NCBI GenBank assembly: GCA_032622095.1
Contig: CP136061.1
Location: 198,200,935 to 198,264,934, forward strand
Length of the DNA stretch: 64,000 nucleotides
From: Siphonodentalium dalli
Taxonomy: Eukaryota; Mollusca; Scaphopoda; Gadilida; Siphonodentaliidae
Direction of reading: 5' to 3'
Shown: piece by piece, positions 45,821 to 59,200 of the stretch
Position numbering within the stretch: the stretch's first letter is position 1
Layout: each line of letters starts with the position of its first letter
Position numbers and translations under genes: made by a program
Notes under the pieces: generated by a model
The model's input: the letters and a program-made list of their open reading frames with translations, nothing else
What the model was told of the DNA's origin: nothing
The model's database searches: none

Positions 45821-47415
45821 ATGGCAACTCATAACACACAAAAACGTAAGAATGACCACCCGCCAATTTCCACTGATGATGAGGTCTATCCTTAGTACTT
45901 GGTACTTAGTTTTGATCCGAATGTCAAGAGACCTTCTGTACGCTGCAAAGTATAGCCGGACAATTAAAATATGTCAAACCTATCAGGACTGGGCCACCAA
46001 GTGGCTCTCTTCTGATAGAATGTTTCAAACAAATTCAAGCTGACGCTCTTGTGCAATTGACATATGTTGCGCAAACACCAGTGTTGATTACTCCTCTCAA
46101 GTCGTTGAACAGTAGCAGAGCTAAGTCAGGGATATTGGCTGAGTTAGCGTCACAAGGAGTTACAGAAGTCCGCAGATTTACAAAAACAGTTGATGGACAA
46201 AAAGTTCCTTTGAGTAGTTATCGCTGACTTTCAATCGGAGTGAACATGCACCGACATTGAAGGTATGGTATATGAAGATGGTTTTAAGCCCATATGTTCA
46301 AAACCTATTGCGATGGTTTAAATGTCTGGGGTATGGCCATGGCCAGGAACATTGTAAAAGTAAAGAAATCATATCTGCGCCATGTTCTATTTCTGGTCAT
46401 GATCATAAGGATTGCACGAAAATTATCAAACTGTCAAGGTTCACATGCTGCAATGGGTCGCTCATGTCCCATTTGGGAATATGAATTCAAGATTCAACGA
46501 TGTAAAGCTGAGAAGCATCTTGTCATATATAGATGCTAAGAAAATAGTTGGTTCTCGACCATCCATTCCACATGTGACATATTCCACAATTTTGTCTACA
46601 AAATTGTGTGTTGATGCCAGCACTCAGATACAGAGTCAAACCAAACTCGTCAGTACAATCATGTATACCAATCGCAACACAAGTTGAGGCGACTGATATT
46701 ATTCCTGTTTCAGAAACATATGAAGTGCAGATTATGGATAGAGTTTCTGCCGTTGAGACATTTCCTCCGAAACAATATATGCAAGTTGATCCTATTTCTT
46801 TGAACACAGATTTCCAAAGTAACTCAAATGTTTCGAATTTCAGAAAGAGAAGTACATCGTTGAGATTTCAAAATTTGACCACATGATTGATTAGAAACGG
46901 TTAACTCTCAAAGACAAGAAACGGTATTTGTGGGTCGAGGCTATCGGTTGGGTGAAGTGTTGACATTTTGTCTCACCCACCCGACCATCAGCTTGACGCA
47001 TTGATAAAGGTTCATGCGCCATTCATACAGTATTATAGATACCTTATCGCTGCAAAGTCTGATTTTAAGAGCTACTTTACATATTTCAATGTGGCTCCTT
47101 GCTAATTTCGTGTTCTTTATTTGCTATTTATTATCTACTCTTTTACTACTTGTATACGTTTTATAGTATGATTGCATGCTAGTAAGTTTTTTAATTTATA
47201 TTCCTGGCTCCAAGTGGACACATTCCTCTTGGGCGCTTATATTTGTACATAGCTCAGCAATGCATTGTTTTAATCTAATCCACTGTCTGATTTATCTACA
47301 CATGCACTGTCATGCAGTTGCTTCGCTACGAACTTTTTTTTATACCTGATTCTGTTCTTGGTCATTATATTGCTAACGGCTAAAACGACGTTATACACTC
47401 AATCAATAAATCATA
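45821..47415 (+). mobile_element. Degraded LINE: ORF1 (gag-like, zinc knuckles) and 3'UTR
   Basis: In three shifting frames the DNA encodes a jockey/CR1-type ORF1: SLNSSRAKSGILAELASQGV and TEVRRFT (46100-46180), then FKCLGYGHGQEHC, then APCSISGHDHKDC, then CPIWEYEFKIQ and ILSYIDAKKIVGS. These match the CCHC-knuckle region 'KCxxYGHGxxHCK..CxxSGHDxKDC..CPxWxxExxIQ..SYxxAxKxV' of LINE gag proteins. The first cysteine of knuckle 1 is lost. A Gln/Ser-rich tail ends near 46886. ORF2 is missing and a 3'UTR leads to AATCAATAAATCATAA at about 47400. Dead copy within the MAM1-MAM2 side of the receptor gene's introns. Confidence 0.82.
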
Positions 47416-48227
47416 ACCCGCGTTTTCTTCAGACGCACTTCTGGCAACAGTTTTCAGCCGTATATGTCTGCAACTTGGTCAATAACATTTTGCGCTCACA
47501 CATAACCGTAAGATAATGTGAAAACTGCACATAATACGCATTTAAAGCAATTTTTAAATGGGCCGTACCCCAAACGGACGAATCCGGATCCGGGTTAAAT
47601 ATACATCCCGATAGATGTCTACTCTGTGTCTGGGTTCTCGGGCCTCCTTTGGATATGGGCAAAATTAGTACTATTTCCTTATGCGAGGGTATATATATAC
47701 ACACGAGGCGACATGCACGCCATTATACATGTACGAGGAACACAGAACAGATTCCCTTGTGGACTACACTTGTTTGATCTTGGACAAAATCACCCTGATA
47801 CCACAACAAAAATTACAGACGAACCACACCTGAAATCACAAAGAACAGTTGCCCGTGCATGGGGCATGTGAGCCCCAGTGGTCTTGCGAGCTCGTGGTTA
47901 TGATTCCACTCTGGCTAATGTGCCTGATAATTCTAAGGCTAACACCGAGATAATTATACATTAAATCAGATAATGGCCATATATGATAGGGCATTATATG
48001 TAGTATATATGAACTCAACCGCTTCGCCGTATATGCATTCAGTGTGAGAACGCATTTTGTCATAATGCCGTTTCCTTCTAAACGGTGATCATCCAACGTC
48101 ACCTAACATAACCGCCGAATACATATAACCAGATTTGTGCGACGATGAATTAGTTCGATAAATTCCATACATGAAACTCACAAGTCACAAATTCTCAAAA
48201 ATTATTCTATATATGCAGGATACGCAC
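47416..48227. other. Intron; nothing recognised
   Basis: No splice-bounded coding segment or repeat recognised. Confidence 0.35.
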
Positions 48228-48368
48228 CTGATGTGTGGTCCTCGGAAGGTCCCGTGTTACTAGTTGGCGTCCCATCGCTTTCACGGGACCAATCGAAGTC
48301 ATCGCCGATAACGTTGTGCCACGAACAGAACGAGGATAGAATGTTGTCAAACGTGCAGTTGTGCTGTA
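48228..48368 (-). CDS. Exon: N-terminal third of MAM domain 2
   Basis: A 141 nt exon, acceptor CTTTCAG, donor TCAG|GTGCGT, phase 1 in and phase 1 out. The frame reads HNCTFDNILSSFCSW, then DDFDWSRESDGTPTSNTGP and DHTSG, a near-textbook MAM start (C-x-F-[DE]..C-x-W..D-F-D-W-x-R-x-x-x-G-T-P-x-x-x-T-G-P-x-x-D-H-T-x-G). The first two MAM cysteines are present. It joins the 42.6 kb exon through a split Gly codon. The longer open frame in the same place (81 codons, 48207-48452) is a shadow in another frame. Confidence 0.9.
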
Positions 48369-49029
48369 CTGAAAGAAATGAATATGAAAAATATGAGTTT
48401 TACGCGAGTATATGATCTGGGAAACATGATGCATTATTGTATCGGAACACAAGTGCCCACAATTTTTGTAAACATTATTTTCTAAATATATATATAGCCT
48501 CGTACAATTTCAGAATAAACAATATAACATAATATATTTTTGGGGTAGATAATGAGTATACTTATAGTAAGATAATTGCATATGGCAACAGTCGAATTAA
48601 TGACGATTTCCTTGTCATGGAGAATACATCACGGTATTATGTTCAATGATGAATTGCGTGCGTCACAACTCACAGGTACCCGCGATCCTATCAGAGGTCT
48701 ATTTGTACTCATTTTTCAAAATATGAGAAATGCATTGTATATTTAGACGAACAGCCGTACGATAATATGGTTTCCATTTATTTGTGATGTGTACATGTTA
48801 TTCATAGATAAACTGCATTTAAATAATATATTGGCTGAAGTGAGTATGTCCGCATTCACAGTATGAGTTAACTCTTTCGCTGCCACCCGCCACCACAGAC
48901 GTAGCCCCCAGTGCCACGCATCCTGTACATATATTCATGTATTTCGGGTATATATGGGTAATACATTATATCTCAAGCAGTTTCTAATATAATTAGTTGA
49001 AACTTCACATGTATATAGATATAGGTATA

Positions 49030-49620
49030 CCTTGTCGAATGCCGCCGTGGACACGCCCACCAAGGTCACGTGACATTGGCGGCCATCTTGGATTAGTGGC
49101 TATTTGCCTGTATATGTACAGTTTGTGTGGGTATGAATGGGTGTGTTGTTTGTTTTCTAATATTCAACCCAATTATACGATGTCCAACAGTATAAGGTAC
49201 ACGGGAGTAACCTATATGAACCGACTTTGGACATAAAATAGGTCACGTGACCTTGGCGTCCATCTTGGATTTAGGATAGGATAGGATAGGATATTTTATT
49301 TAAATATACACATATTAATGCATAATACATTTTTGACAAATATTATGTTGTATATTCGAGGGGTGGCATAGTCAGGCTAGACTGTCTTACTGCCACCCCT
49401 ATGCAAGTTGCCACCTATTTGTAGCAAAATGGGATACAATGGCGCACTTTGTTGAGTTCGTGCTTTGGTTGCTTGAATATTCCCTGATAGGTACAATTCC
49501 AAATATAGATATATATAATATAACCATACCCATATGTATATATACCTGCAGGGGGGGCATATGACCCTGCTCCGCCCCTTATAAGTCACGTGATCTTGAC
49601 GGCCATCTTTAATTTCAGGA
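49030..49620. repeat. Three diverged copies of a GGTCACGTGAxxTTGGCGGCCATCTTGGAT repeat
   Basis: The landmark occurs at about 49063, 49242 and 49587, giving units of roughly 180-350 bp. The second unit is interrupted by the LINE tail at 49270. Confidence 0.7.
49270..49400 (-). mobile_element. LINE 3'UTR and (GGATA)n tail, inverted
   Basis: TTAGGATAGGATAGGATAGGATATTTTATTTAAATATACAC through GAGGGGTGGCATAGTCAGGCTAGACTGTCTTACTGCCACCCC is the reverse complement of 9580-9710 with few differences. Only the last 130 bp was inserted (severe 5' truncation). Confidence 0.85.
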
Positions 49621-49779
49621 AAATTGGGTTTTACGATGATTTATGTGAATTATATGGGTCACGCGGGCGTACGCATGGTCAACTCACCAGCATAATTTAT
49701 TTAGTGGCCTGTTATCACCACTGGAAAACGACACAATAGACAAGGTTTGTTCAAAACCAGTAAAGGTGTATTATAAATA

Positions 49780-50125
49780 ATAGGTATAAGTATCTTATGC
49801 GCCGCAGGCGCCCCTCGATCATTAGAGTATAGAGGTTAGTTACCCACCCACCACCCCATCCCGCCACCCATAGTATCGTATGCGCCGCAGGCGCCCCTAT
49901 AGAGGCTACTGCCCACATACATAATAAGTATAAGTATCTTATGCGCCGCAGGCGCCCCTCGATCATTAGAGTATAGAGGTTAGTTACCCACCCACCACCC
50001 CATCCCGCCACCCTAGTATATCATGCGCCGCAGGCGCCCCTATAATAGAGGCTACTGCCCACACAAATAATAGGTATAAGTAACTTATGCGCCACAGGCG
50101 CCCCTCGACCATTAGAGTATAGAGG
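49780..50125. repeat. Second array of the TATCTTATGCGCCGCAGGCGCC family
   Basis: Same two alternating unit types as 32120-32690, in the same orientation, 17.6 kb away and in another intron of the same gene. Confidence 0.9.
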
Positions 50126-51305
50126 TAATAACAATAACTTCTTCAGTCCTGAGTCTTTTGCGAGCAGCCATTTTCGACTGATAACGTGCTAATAACAATG
50201 ACGCAATATTCCGGCTCTGACTGTACCTCCATAACGTCAGAAATAGCATGACCTTGAGGACATTGTCGCTTTAAATTGTTCGCGCGCAACAGTACTACAG
50301 ATAAATACATTGTACACTGTCAAACATGCCGGAAAGAATAGAGTTATAACACATACATTAGACTACATACCAAATTCGCAAAAATGCACGATTGGCAGCG
50401 TCTACGAAGTTCGCATTTATGCGCGTTTGGCAGCGAAAGAGTTTTAAATCAAAAGACCAATTTTGCACCATAATATTTGTATGTTCACATCTAAGCTGAC
50501 AGTCATATCCGAAATTCGCCGTTTAATGTTCAAATTTTAGATATAGTGAGTTAAACGTTTTCGGCAGTTTCAACCTCTCCACAATTGTAGTTACGAAGTT
50601 CGTGGAAGTTCATATCCATTGGCTCAGAATGAAGCTCAAACACAGATTTCCAGTTTATAGATGTGCTATTATATATAATGGAGGATAGCGGACGTTGTTA
50701 GTCGACTAAAACAATGTTAGCCATGTATGTTGCCATATTCTCATATAGTCTAGTTTGTTCTTCTCCGGCTATATACATTATGTAACATGTATATGCAAGA
50801 ACAGAGAATATAAATTAGTCCAGACAGTTGCAACTATATGAATCGCAAACAGTTATGTGTTTCTGTCGTTACTATAATATGATGTTCCAAAAATTAATTA
50901 TCGGTATAAAGGACGCTGTTAAACTGGTATAATTTGAGTTATAGTTTTGAAACAACAAAGAAAATTGAAAAACTAAATGCCACGTGTACTCCCATTACGT
51001 GCATATCCGCATGGATAATTGGGGCTATGTGAAAAGGGTTTCTATAATTATCAAAATTCATATTAGATGGGGCCCTCAATGGAGAGCCTGGTTCATTCCC
51101 GTAGTTCTACATGTATATGCGCACTGCCGTTGTAGTATAGAAGCATAATGTTATGGGTCGGTCAACTATATGTATTGCGTTGTTGTATTTCGAGCCACCA
51201 TATATATTAGACACGGGTTATCACCAATAACCATCCTAGAACATGTTGTCATCGGCGGGTGACCCCACGTAATGCAAATTCGTTAACTATGCATTAGTTC
51301 CGTAT
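50126..51305. other. Intron; nothing recognised
   Basis: GCGCGTTTGGCAGCG/GCACGATTGGCAGCG (50385-50430) is a short duplicated motif. No coding evidence. Confidence 0.35.
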
Positions 51306-52700
51306 TAAAAGATATTTAAGTCGGCATTATTCTTGGGTCCAGTCTGTTTGCAGTGACCCGGTATCAAGGATATTTTTAATGAGTAGGGTTAGTACTGGAG
51401 CCATTTCGTGACGAGGATGTTTCATCATATATTATCATATATATTATGATGGGGCTAATTTTATCTGGTCCGACAGCCTTGTTAGATTTGATATCGGCAA
51501 ATTGTTTGACGACTCCAGCTTTAGCAACTGGTTTAGTGGCACGTAATTTTTCTCGGAATACTCTTCTTCGCGGATTTGGCAACTTCGAGTTTGTTTTTCT
51601 CATATATTTCTATTTCTATATAACCAACAATTTCAGGCGTTGGATTTGCTGTTTTATTGAAAATTTAAGTTACTTTTTTACCCAACGATATGGATACGTT
51701 ATTGAGACCTTCTTGTCAGCATACTTGTATTATATATGAGGAAGTGCCTTTATCGAGCGTTGTGCTTAAACAACCCATGTATCTATACTATATGTTATTT
51801 GTTGCGTAGAATGTACATAGTTCGGAGGCGGTGAACAGTCTGAAGTTTTCTCAATGGGCTGTAGTATGCATAGTGGTGCATCGTTGTTTTGTGTGTTCCT
51901 GGTTGGGTTCCAGTTTGATTATATCATGCCACGAATCACTACTCTGGCTAACGCCCGTAGAGATCATATTCCACCAATACAAACCTTGGGATCTTTTTGA
52001 CGTTCTGACCCATTCTGACAGGGAACGTTATAACATTGAACTAAGAAGACAGGGAATATATGTATCTGTTAATACCTGTTCCTCGATGTGGCCCAGTTCG
52101 AGATTTCATACTTTTTATCTGACTTGTTTAAATGAAATAATTATCAATGAGAAATTATATAATTGGAAGGAAAGCATATTCGCTCACAAAGTCACTTAAA
52201 TCATGCTATTTTGAGTTGTAACCTTCATCTACAGTGCAGTAAATTATTATGACACAGCTAATTATTAGAACCTATATTCCCCGCATTATTTTTTCAACTT
52301 TATAAGGTTAACACCCCGTCAAAACTTCAAAAAGTTCCCAGATTTTGTACTGGTGGAATAGGATCTCTATACGGGCGTTAGCTAGAGTTGGGATTCATGG
52401 CATGATCTACAGTTTGGTGTGTGCGGAATGTGTGCGGAATGTATTTGTACACTAAATTAAATCGCTATCGTGCATTAGTAGTATTAAGTCAAATATATTG
52501 CCTTTTCTTGTGTTGTCACTAACTATTCGTGTAGGCGCGATTAGTTGCTGTATATATGGGAAGCATGAACAACCTGGTGTGATAGGTGATATAATTATGT
52601 TCCTTATCCAAGTGAATTGTGGGGAGATTACAATCACCTGCTATCCAAAATAATTGCGCTTCCTGTTACCACATTTTTAACACATTGCCTTCATTGCCCA
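51306..52700 (-). mobile_element. Degraded LINE: endonuclease and reverse-transcriptase fragments
   Basis: On the minus strand, 5' to 3': an endonuclease piece FWIAGDCNLPTIHLD (about 52655-52600, the GDFNLP motif), a frameshift, then LIAPTRIVSDNTRKGNIFDL (about 52550-52460, the PTR..NxLDL motif that ends LINE endonucleases), about 850 bp without clear coding, then the RT start IKSNKAVGPDKISP (about 51510-51450) and APVLTLLIKNILDTG..WTQ (about 51400-51330). Order and spacing fit one ORF2 broken by stops and truncated after the first RT motifs. It is oriented opposite to the 45.8 kb LINE. Confidence 0.8.
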
Positions 52701-54455
52701 GGCCATGATCACCATCTTCAGACCGGCCACAACTTACAAAGACCTGCATTTAAATTTTGATCTATATACTTCAAGTCAATATTTTCCATCAACCTGGATT
52801 CATGTGTATCTATTAGTGCGTCTAATGATTAATGATGCATGCTCATTCGCAACTTAATTTGTACCAATGATGCTTGAGTAATAAGTTATGTCTACTTTAA
52901 TCTCATGTCAGGCTGAGACGGACCAAAAAGATTTTTCCAGTGGATATGAGACATCTTTCATCGACGATGCTTGCCTTTCAAGTCGTATATACAAAGACAG
53001 TATAAGTGCACAGTTAGATATACAATATTCTGCCCTATGATTATATAAATTTCGATCAATTAGCTGGACAATAACAATGAAAAGCATTAACTTGACAATA
53101 AGCCTACATATATGTGTTGTACATGTATATGATGTGGTTACGAACATTTTAATGTGGTAGAACAAACCACAAATGATGAACATTAAATTATGTTGTTGTA
53201 ACTGGATGTTTTGAATACTGTGTGCATCTTGCTGTATGGGAAATTGACATGGGTATATTGAGAGCGAATGAGTTACATGAGTTGTCGCCGCATAGTGGGG
53301 CATCCTGCTTAACCTATGCGATGTTTTTGGTCCGACAAAGTTTGTAGTAGTCGGAAATCTGATCACAAGATACGGATAATGGAGAATAATTGCTTATATT
53401 ATTGATTTCAAATTGGCTCAATAGTTATGTATAGCAAAACATCACATGGTCACGATGGGTACCCATAAGAACGATTCATAATACTGGGTAACTGCACTCT
53501 AAACCGGTAGTAATCAACTTGAAGACTTTAGACCACAAACTGAAAATAACAAAATTGAAACGAATAGATTCAAATATATTCGACATTTCGACTTAGAGCT
53601 GAGACAAGACTCGAAATACCAATTACAAAGTTTGGAACTTATAACTGAAAGATCGCAACTGCGACTCTGTATTCGAATTCAGAGTTACTGTTCTTTCACT
53701 GAGATCGTAATACAATGATAATCACGCCCTGCGTGCCGTGGATAGTTTATGCGTTGTTCATTAACTTTAACCCTCGAAAATGCATTGTGCATTGGCATTA
53801 ATTGGACAGTAAGCTGAACATGGGAGCGGAGCGGAAGGTGTGAATTCTAACAATGCGCCATGATAATGATCGCACATGTCACTTGGGTTAAAACACGGAT
53901 CGTACCATTCGTATCGGTCATGGTGGTGCATGGAAGTTAACGGAGCGAAATCCACATTTGTTTGGAATGTATAATCCACAATAATCACTGTTTAACAATA
54001 ACATTGAGAATATTCTACAAACCACATATTTATTTTAGTCTTTTACATGAATGTCGGTGATATTCCAACACACAAACGTCCTGTAAATTGGAACAGTTTC
54101 TCTTCGGAGTTGGAATGTTCGAACACTATCGGGACATTGATACGCTTGTGCTCTGACCGATACATCCATTATCAACTAACATTAACATCCGCAACAGTTT
54201 ACTGTCGCAAGGAGGAATTGGAATAAACAATACTTTAGAATTGGAAACAACATGTTTATCGACACGCGCTGATAAATAATCCTGATCCAAGTGCTCCCAT
54301 TGTCAACGATCATTTGACTTGTGCGGTAGGGATATATGCAACACCACACAACATTCAATTAATCTTTGATTGAATAGTAATTGATACGTGATCATCATAT
54401 TGAAAGTGGCTCAATTATGTTTGCGTCGACGTGTGAATCGGTTCATAAATATGTC
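52701..54455. other. Intron; nothing firmly recognised
   Basis: A 152-codon (52908-53366) and a Cys-containing 73-codon (53767-53988) minus-strand frame have no recognisable domain and do not supply the missing MAM1 exon. Confidence 0.35.
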
Positions 54456-54545
54456 AACCCGCTTGGGTATCTGTACAAGAAATACAGTCCACGGCCGCTT
54501 CGCGGCCTTGGTCTATATTTATTGTACAGATACCCAAAGCGGGTT
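54456..54545. repeat. 90 bp palindrome
   Basis: AACCCGCTTGGGTATCTGTACAA pairs with TTGTACAGATACCCAAAGCGGGTT (one bulge), with an inner GGCCGCTTCGCGGCC hairpin. Confidence 0.9.
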
Positions 54546-55141
54546 ATAACCTATACATATCCCTAGATACTCATAATAGAATACACAGGATTCGTGCATC
54601 ATGTCGCTAGAGGCTTGTGTCAAAATGACAATGGTTTCCGTCATCTACAACATCGCCCCATGAGAACGAAAGGGTACCCGCCCGGGATGATCTGGAATAT
54701 GCAAATACTATTTATCGCATTCATAAAGTACTATATATACAAACTCCCTCTGGTGTGGAATGTATACAGTGACTATACACGTATATATAATATCAAAATT
54801 ATTACCGGGATAAATCGTGATAGTGTCAACAGCTATGCGTGCACCGCTCCTTACACTTGTTGACCTGAAACCAATCTGGAAGGAACCAAAAGCAACATAA
54901 AGGGTGCATACGTTCTATTTCTCAAGTCAAACGCAATGATAACATGAAATTTCGATGTGTGAATTAAGATGATGCTTTCACACCAACAAGCTTAAGCTGT
55001 AACTCTGGGGTCAGAATAGGTTAATAACATGCATGAGTTACTTATATGCGGACTATAGGTACATAGGAAAGGCTTAAACATGTATATTGGTTATCCCACC
55101 AGGTAGGTAGAATACATATCATGTATTTATCATTAAAGGCA

Positions 55142-55642
55142 CGGGCGGCGTTCATTGCAGAAATATTCATATTTTGTCAAATCACCAACAGAAGGAATAT
55201 TAAAATATATATATAGTTTTTGTTCATATGCCAAGCATAATCAGCGCGTAATTAGTGTATTGTCGTCAAGACGTACGATGGTGTACGTAAACAAGAGCCG
55301 GCTCGTGTTACAGAAGTTGTGCTTCTGTTTACATAACACAGTGCAATTCTATTGGTTAATCACACACACATCATATAAACGCTCTTTATTATTTCCATAT
55401 CAGTAAATAAACTCTCTTTATGTTTACCATATCCGGATCAAAACAAAAGCCAGATAACGTAACGTTTTTTGCTTTTGTTTGCATAACAAAGGAAAAAAAT
55501 AACAATAACATACTGTTTATGCCATAGTTCTGATTGGTGTAAGAACAAAGTCTGTCTATATTTTACTATACTTTCTGTTAATGGCGGTTTTTGACGGAGG
55601 TGGATATTTTAACAGCATACATACCACCAACGCCGCCCGTAT
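55142..55642. mobile_element. Possible MITE with ACGGGCGGCGTT ends
   Basis: ACGGGCGGCGTT at 55142 and AACGCCGCCCGT near 55630 are inverted 12 bp ends around about 500 bp of AT-rich DNA. No convincing target duplication was seen, so this is weak. Confidence 0.3.
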
Positions 55643-56059
55643 CTTCAATAAAGAGCGTTCGTTAAATATTCAAAATTGGTAATAAATCCATGTTACTCTG
55701 GTAAGTAACTTCCCGAAGAATATTTGGTTATTAGGATCACATAATTATGCACGTTGATACCATGAACGTGAAAATATCGAGTATACATGTACGTACCATT
55801 TGCCATTTGATCTTTACCACTACGTGCCACTTTATATAATTGATTTAGCAATGGAGAAATGTAGATTATAAATGTGGTGGATCCGCTCGTACGTTAATTT
55901 AATTGTGTTGTCCGCCTACTTAGTTTGAAATTTAAATCTATAGCGCCACTATTATAACCCATCTCTTCGTGATATCACCATGTCTGTCAAATCTCGTGAA
56001 TATGTAGATCCAGTACAGCGATTTACCAAAATACAGCTACTCACAAATCGTTTATGTAT

Positions 56060-56213
56060 GCAATCAACGTCGTTTTCGATGCATCTGTCGGCGTATAGAA
56101 GTGTCGGGTGCCGAATTACATACTATTTAATTTCGCGAAATTATACTATGTATGTAGTTCGGCACCCGACACTTCTATACGCCGACAGATGCATCGAAAA
56201 CGACGTTGATTGC
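56060..56213. repeat. 154 bp palindrome with perfect 56 bp arms
   Basis: Left arm GCAATCAACGTCGTTTTCGA..GTGTCGGGTGCCGAA is repeated exactly inverted at the right. The centre contains a second partial palindrome (ACATAC..AATTTCGCGAAATT..GTATGT). A 79-codon plus-strand frame across it is an artefact. Confidence 0.95.
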
Positions 56214-59200
56214 TTATAATTACGACAATCCGCGTATTAGTTGGTGATTAAACAAGTTTTTTTAAAGAAACTATATTAAAAACACTAAAATAGTAAAACT
56301 ATCCAAGTGATATGGTGTCTGGACTTCAGCTGCTCTTTTAACCGAAATGGCAAATTGGGTCGAGAATAAATTGGGCGACCGACTGGAACTTGGAAGTTCG
56401 AGATGAACACACACAATACGATCTCTGTTTCGAACTACACACAAGCAAGACACCGCACCAGTAAACTGTTAAACTGTACTTGCTGGTGTAAATTTCACTT
56501 ATTTAAAATGATTCTAGAACATCTATTGTCATAAATACAATCCGATTCGATTGCAATTCCGAAGCCGTGTTCCCAAACTTCCCAACCAAATTTGCGGTCT
56601 CCGGTGACAAACTCGAAAAGTAAACAATCGCTACAAAGGTGCATTATATATATGCTCTCATGACCACTCTCATGTCATATTAGTATTGGCACGAAGCTGG
56701 ATAAATGCTAATACTGATGGTGGAATAGTTATGTGATACATTGCTTCATCCCCAACTAAATTAATGTACTATTTTGCTGTTTAATCGGCGATAATTTTGA
56801 GAGTTGGCGCCTTCGGTTACCACTAGATACGTTATTTCTTGCGGTTTTATTGGTGGACTACATATAATTCCGGGTATCTTCGCCCCATGGCTATTCGACT
56901 TTGTTTGCGAACTTTTAAAAGTATCACTGCACCCAGTGATGCGGGAAACGACACTTCCCTCGGCCGATAGAAATTGTCGCTACCAAGTGTATCAAAGGGC
57001 CTTGACCAATCAAATGCACGCATTTAAGTGAAAGCGAAAGTAGTTGTAATTATACTTATATAAACTACCATTTACATCATACAGGTAATAAATGAACTAT
57101 CTCTTACAGCATCGTATTTACCCACAATACTAATATCAGCAGGGACAAAAGCGCCATGATGCTATTCACAATCTCCACAATAAACCAAAATATCTTACCC
57201 AAATCTTAATGATGACTTTGTCTTAAATTAGTTTTGCCCCTCAACTGACTATAGCCGTACCACATATTTCAGTAACATTCGGATAAAACAAATGGAAGTC
57301 AGCACCAGTACGAAAACGTATATGTGAAGACTGAGATGTGCACAATTATGGGCGCAGCAACTGATCATCATTGGAAATATACAATCCTCGTGATGTATTT
57401 CATGGTAGTTTGTTTGTTTTTGGTATTGAAATAAAAAGCGACAAGTAATAGTTTGAGTGTGTGACGCATTTCCGGTGACGTCATGCCCCGTAACAGAGAG
57501 AAATATACTTCCACCATGGTAGTCTCCCTTTTGTGTTATGGTTAGTCATTAATTCGGTGTAGATTTATTTGTAGTTGAAGATGATATATTGCCATCAGAG
57601 TTGCTGACCTTTATTATGTTATACATGTAGGACCATTTTATTATAGTGAGTATAGTTTGTATAGCCGACAGTTAACTAAGCCTATAACACTTGGTTATTA
57701 TGCATGTATTACATCACAGTGTTAATACGTTAATACATGTACATTATAGTATCAGTTTAAAAAAAAACATATTAGCACATATTAGTTTTCTTCTAACTTC
57801 AGCCCAATCGGATCAACCTACATAATTAGAAATAGGCGCATGTTGCCACGTGGAACTGCCATGGGTCTTATGTATTGTAACAAATAAGGCATCTTGTTTA
57901 CTAAGGTATGTGAATAGGGATAATGATAATAACTTCGTTCCCTTGTGGCGGTTATTGCCATCCACCTTCATGGCACCTTTTGTTCACATTTAGATATATT
58001 GCTTTTTTATACCAATAAACAGCTCATTCGGTATGAACTAGTGTTTAGTTGTCAGTGAACGGGCTTATCATTTGAGTGCCCCCTCATTTCCTTATATATC
58101 TGGTATATTAAATTATGAAAATCATAAATAAACTTTATTTGGCATATAACGCGCCTGGTTCATGTCACTCTGCATGGTGTTTTGTGCGAAGAGATCGTCG
58201 CACAATGAAAATGTATGGAAAATCGAAATCGTTGTTATTTGTTCTTGCATCCCATACATGCAACGCAGGTTATGTATACACCGAAAGACATGTCAGATCG
58301 TCGTCGCAGAACATGCAGGTATCGACCTATAAAGACCAATCGAATGTCGATCGCATTATTATCATACTCCGCCATTTCCATTTAACTCAGTTACCGGTAA
58401 TCGCGCTCCAAATGCAATTATATTTATCGTTGCAATTCACTGAATGCGATATAGAACAACGAATTACATGTAGTGCCGTTATTGCCAAATTCACAACTTG
58501 GACGGAAACTTGTAGTTCGCAACCTGCCTAACATGTAGCTTGTAACATGCTATACTGTGGCATTGCTCTGAATATGCACCTGGTGTGAACAGTTTCGTGT
58601 TTTACAATAGTCGGTTGTGAATACAAGCGGCCGCCTATACTCGTAAGTACTTCAATCAAAATAAGCTTTTCCGGGGAAGGCAAATCACATCCTAACAATC
58701 CCATGGCGTAAACGCTGTAATATAATATTGTGATTAATATTATGATTAGAATAACATTTGCATGCATATTTATTTAACATGTATATACTTGTCATTGTAT
58801 ATATGCTCTCCTAAATTGAGGAGGCTAACAATAAACATTATGGCAATTGTAACACACGTTGCAATTAAGTTACATGTAAGTATGATTAAACATTACTAAT
58901 TTCTCACTTTCGCCGCACATGCCAATACGTTTTCGCGTTAAACAGTACACATCCCAGAAGTCTTTACCGAGTGGCGCTTCGGATATTTTGAACAGCTAGT
59001 TCAAAATACATATATATATATACATATACCAACTTAAACAGACTATAAAACGGAAGTTATTTGGAAGAACGTCGCTGTTCTTTATGCACGAGATAATTGA
59101 CCATGTTTTCAATACTATACAGTTTGAATGGGAGAACTCGAAACGTCTACCAACAAAGCAGTTTTAGAAAAGTATATCTCAGATTCAAAGTCAATATAAC

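Noticed and set aside
54594-54863. Minus-strand GDVVDDG near 54640 as the missing MAM1 GDIAIDD exon
   Set aside because: Upstream residues do not match the MAM FxGxxG segment, no fitting acceptor, and the frame stops without the closing Cys.
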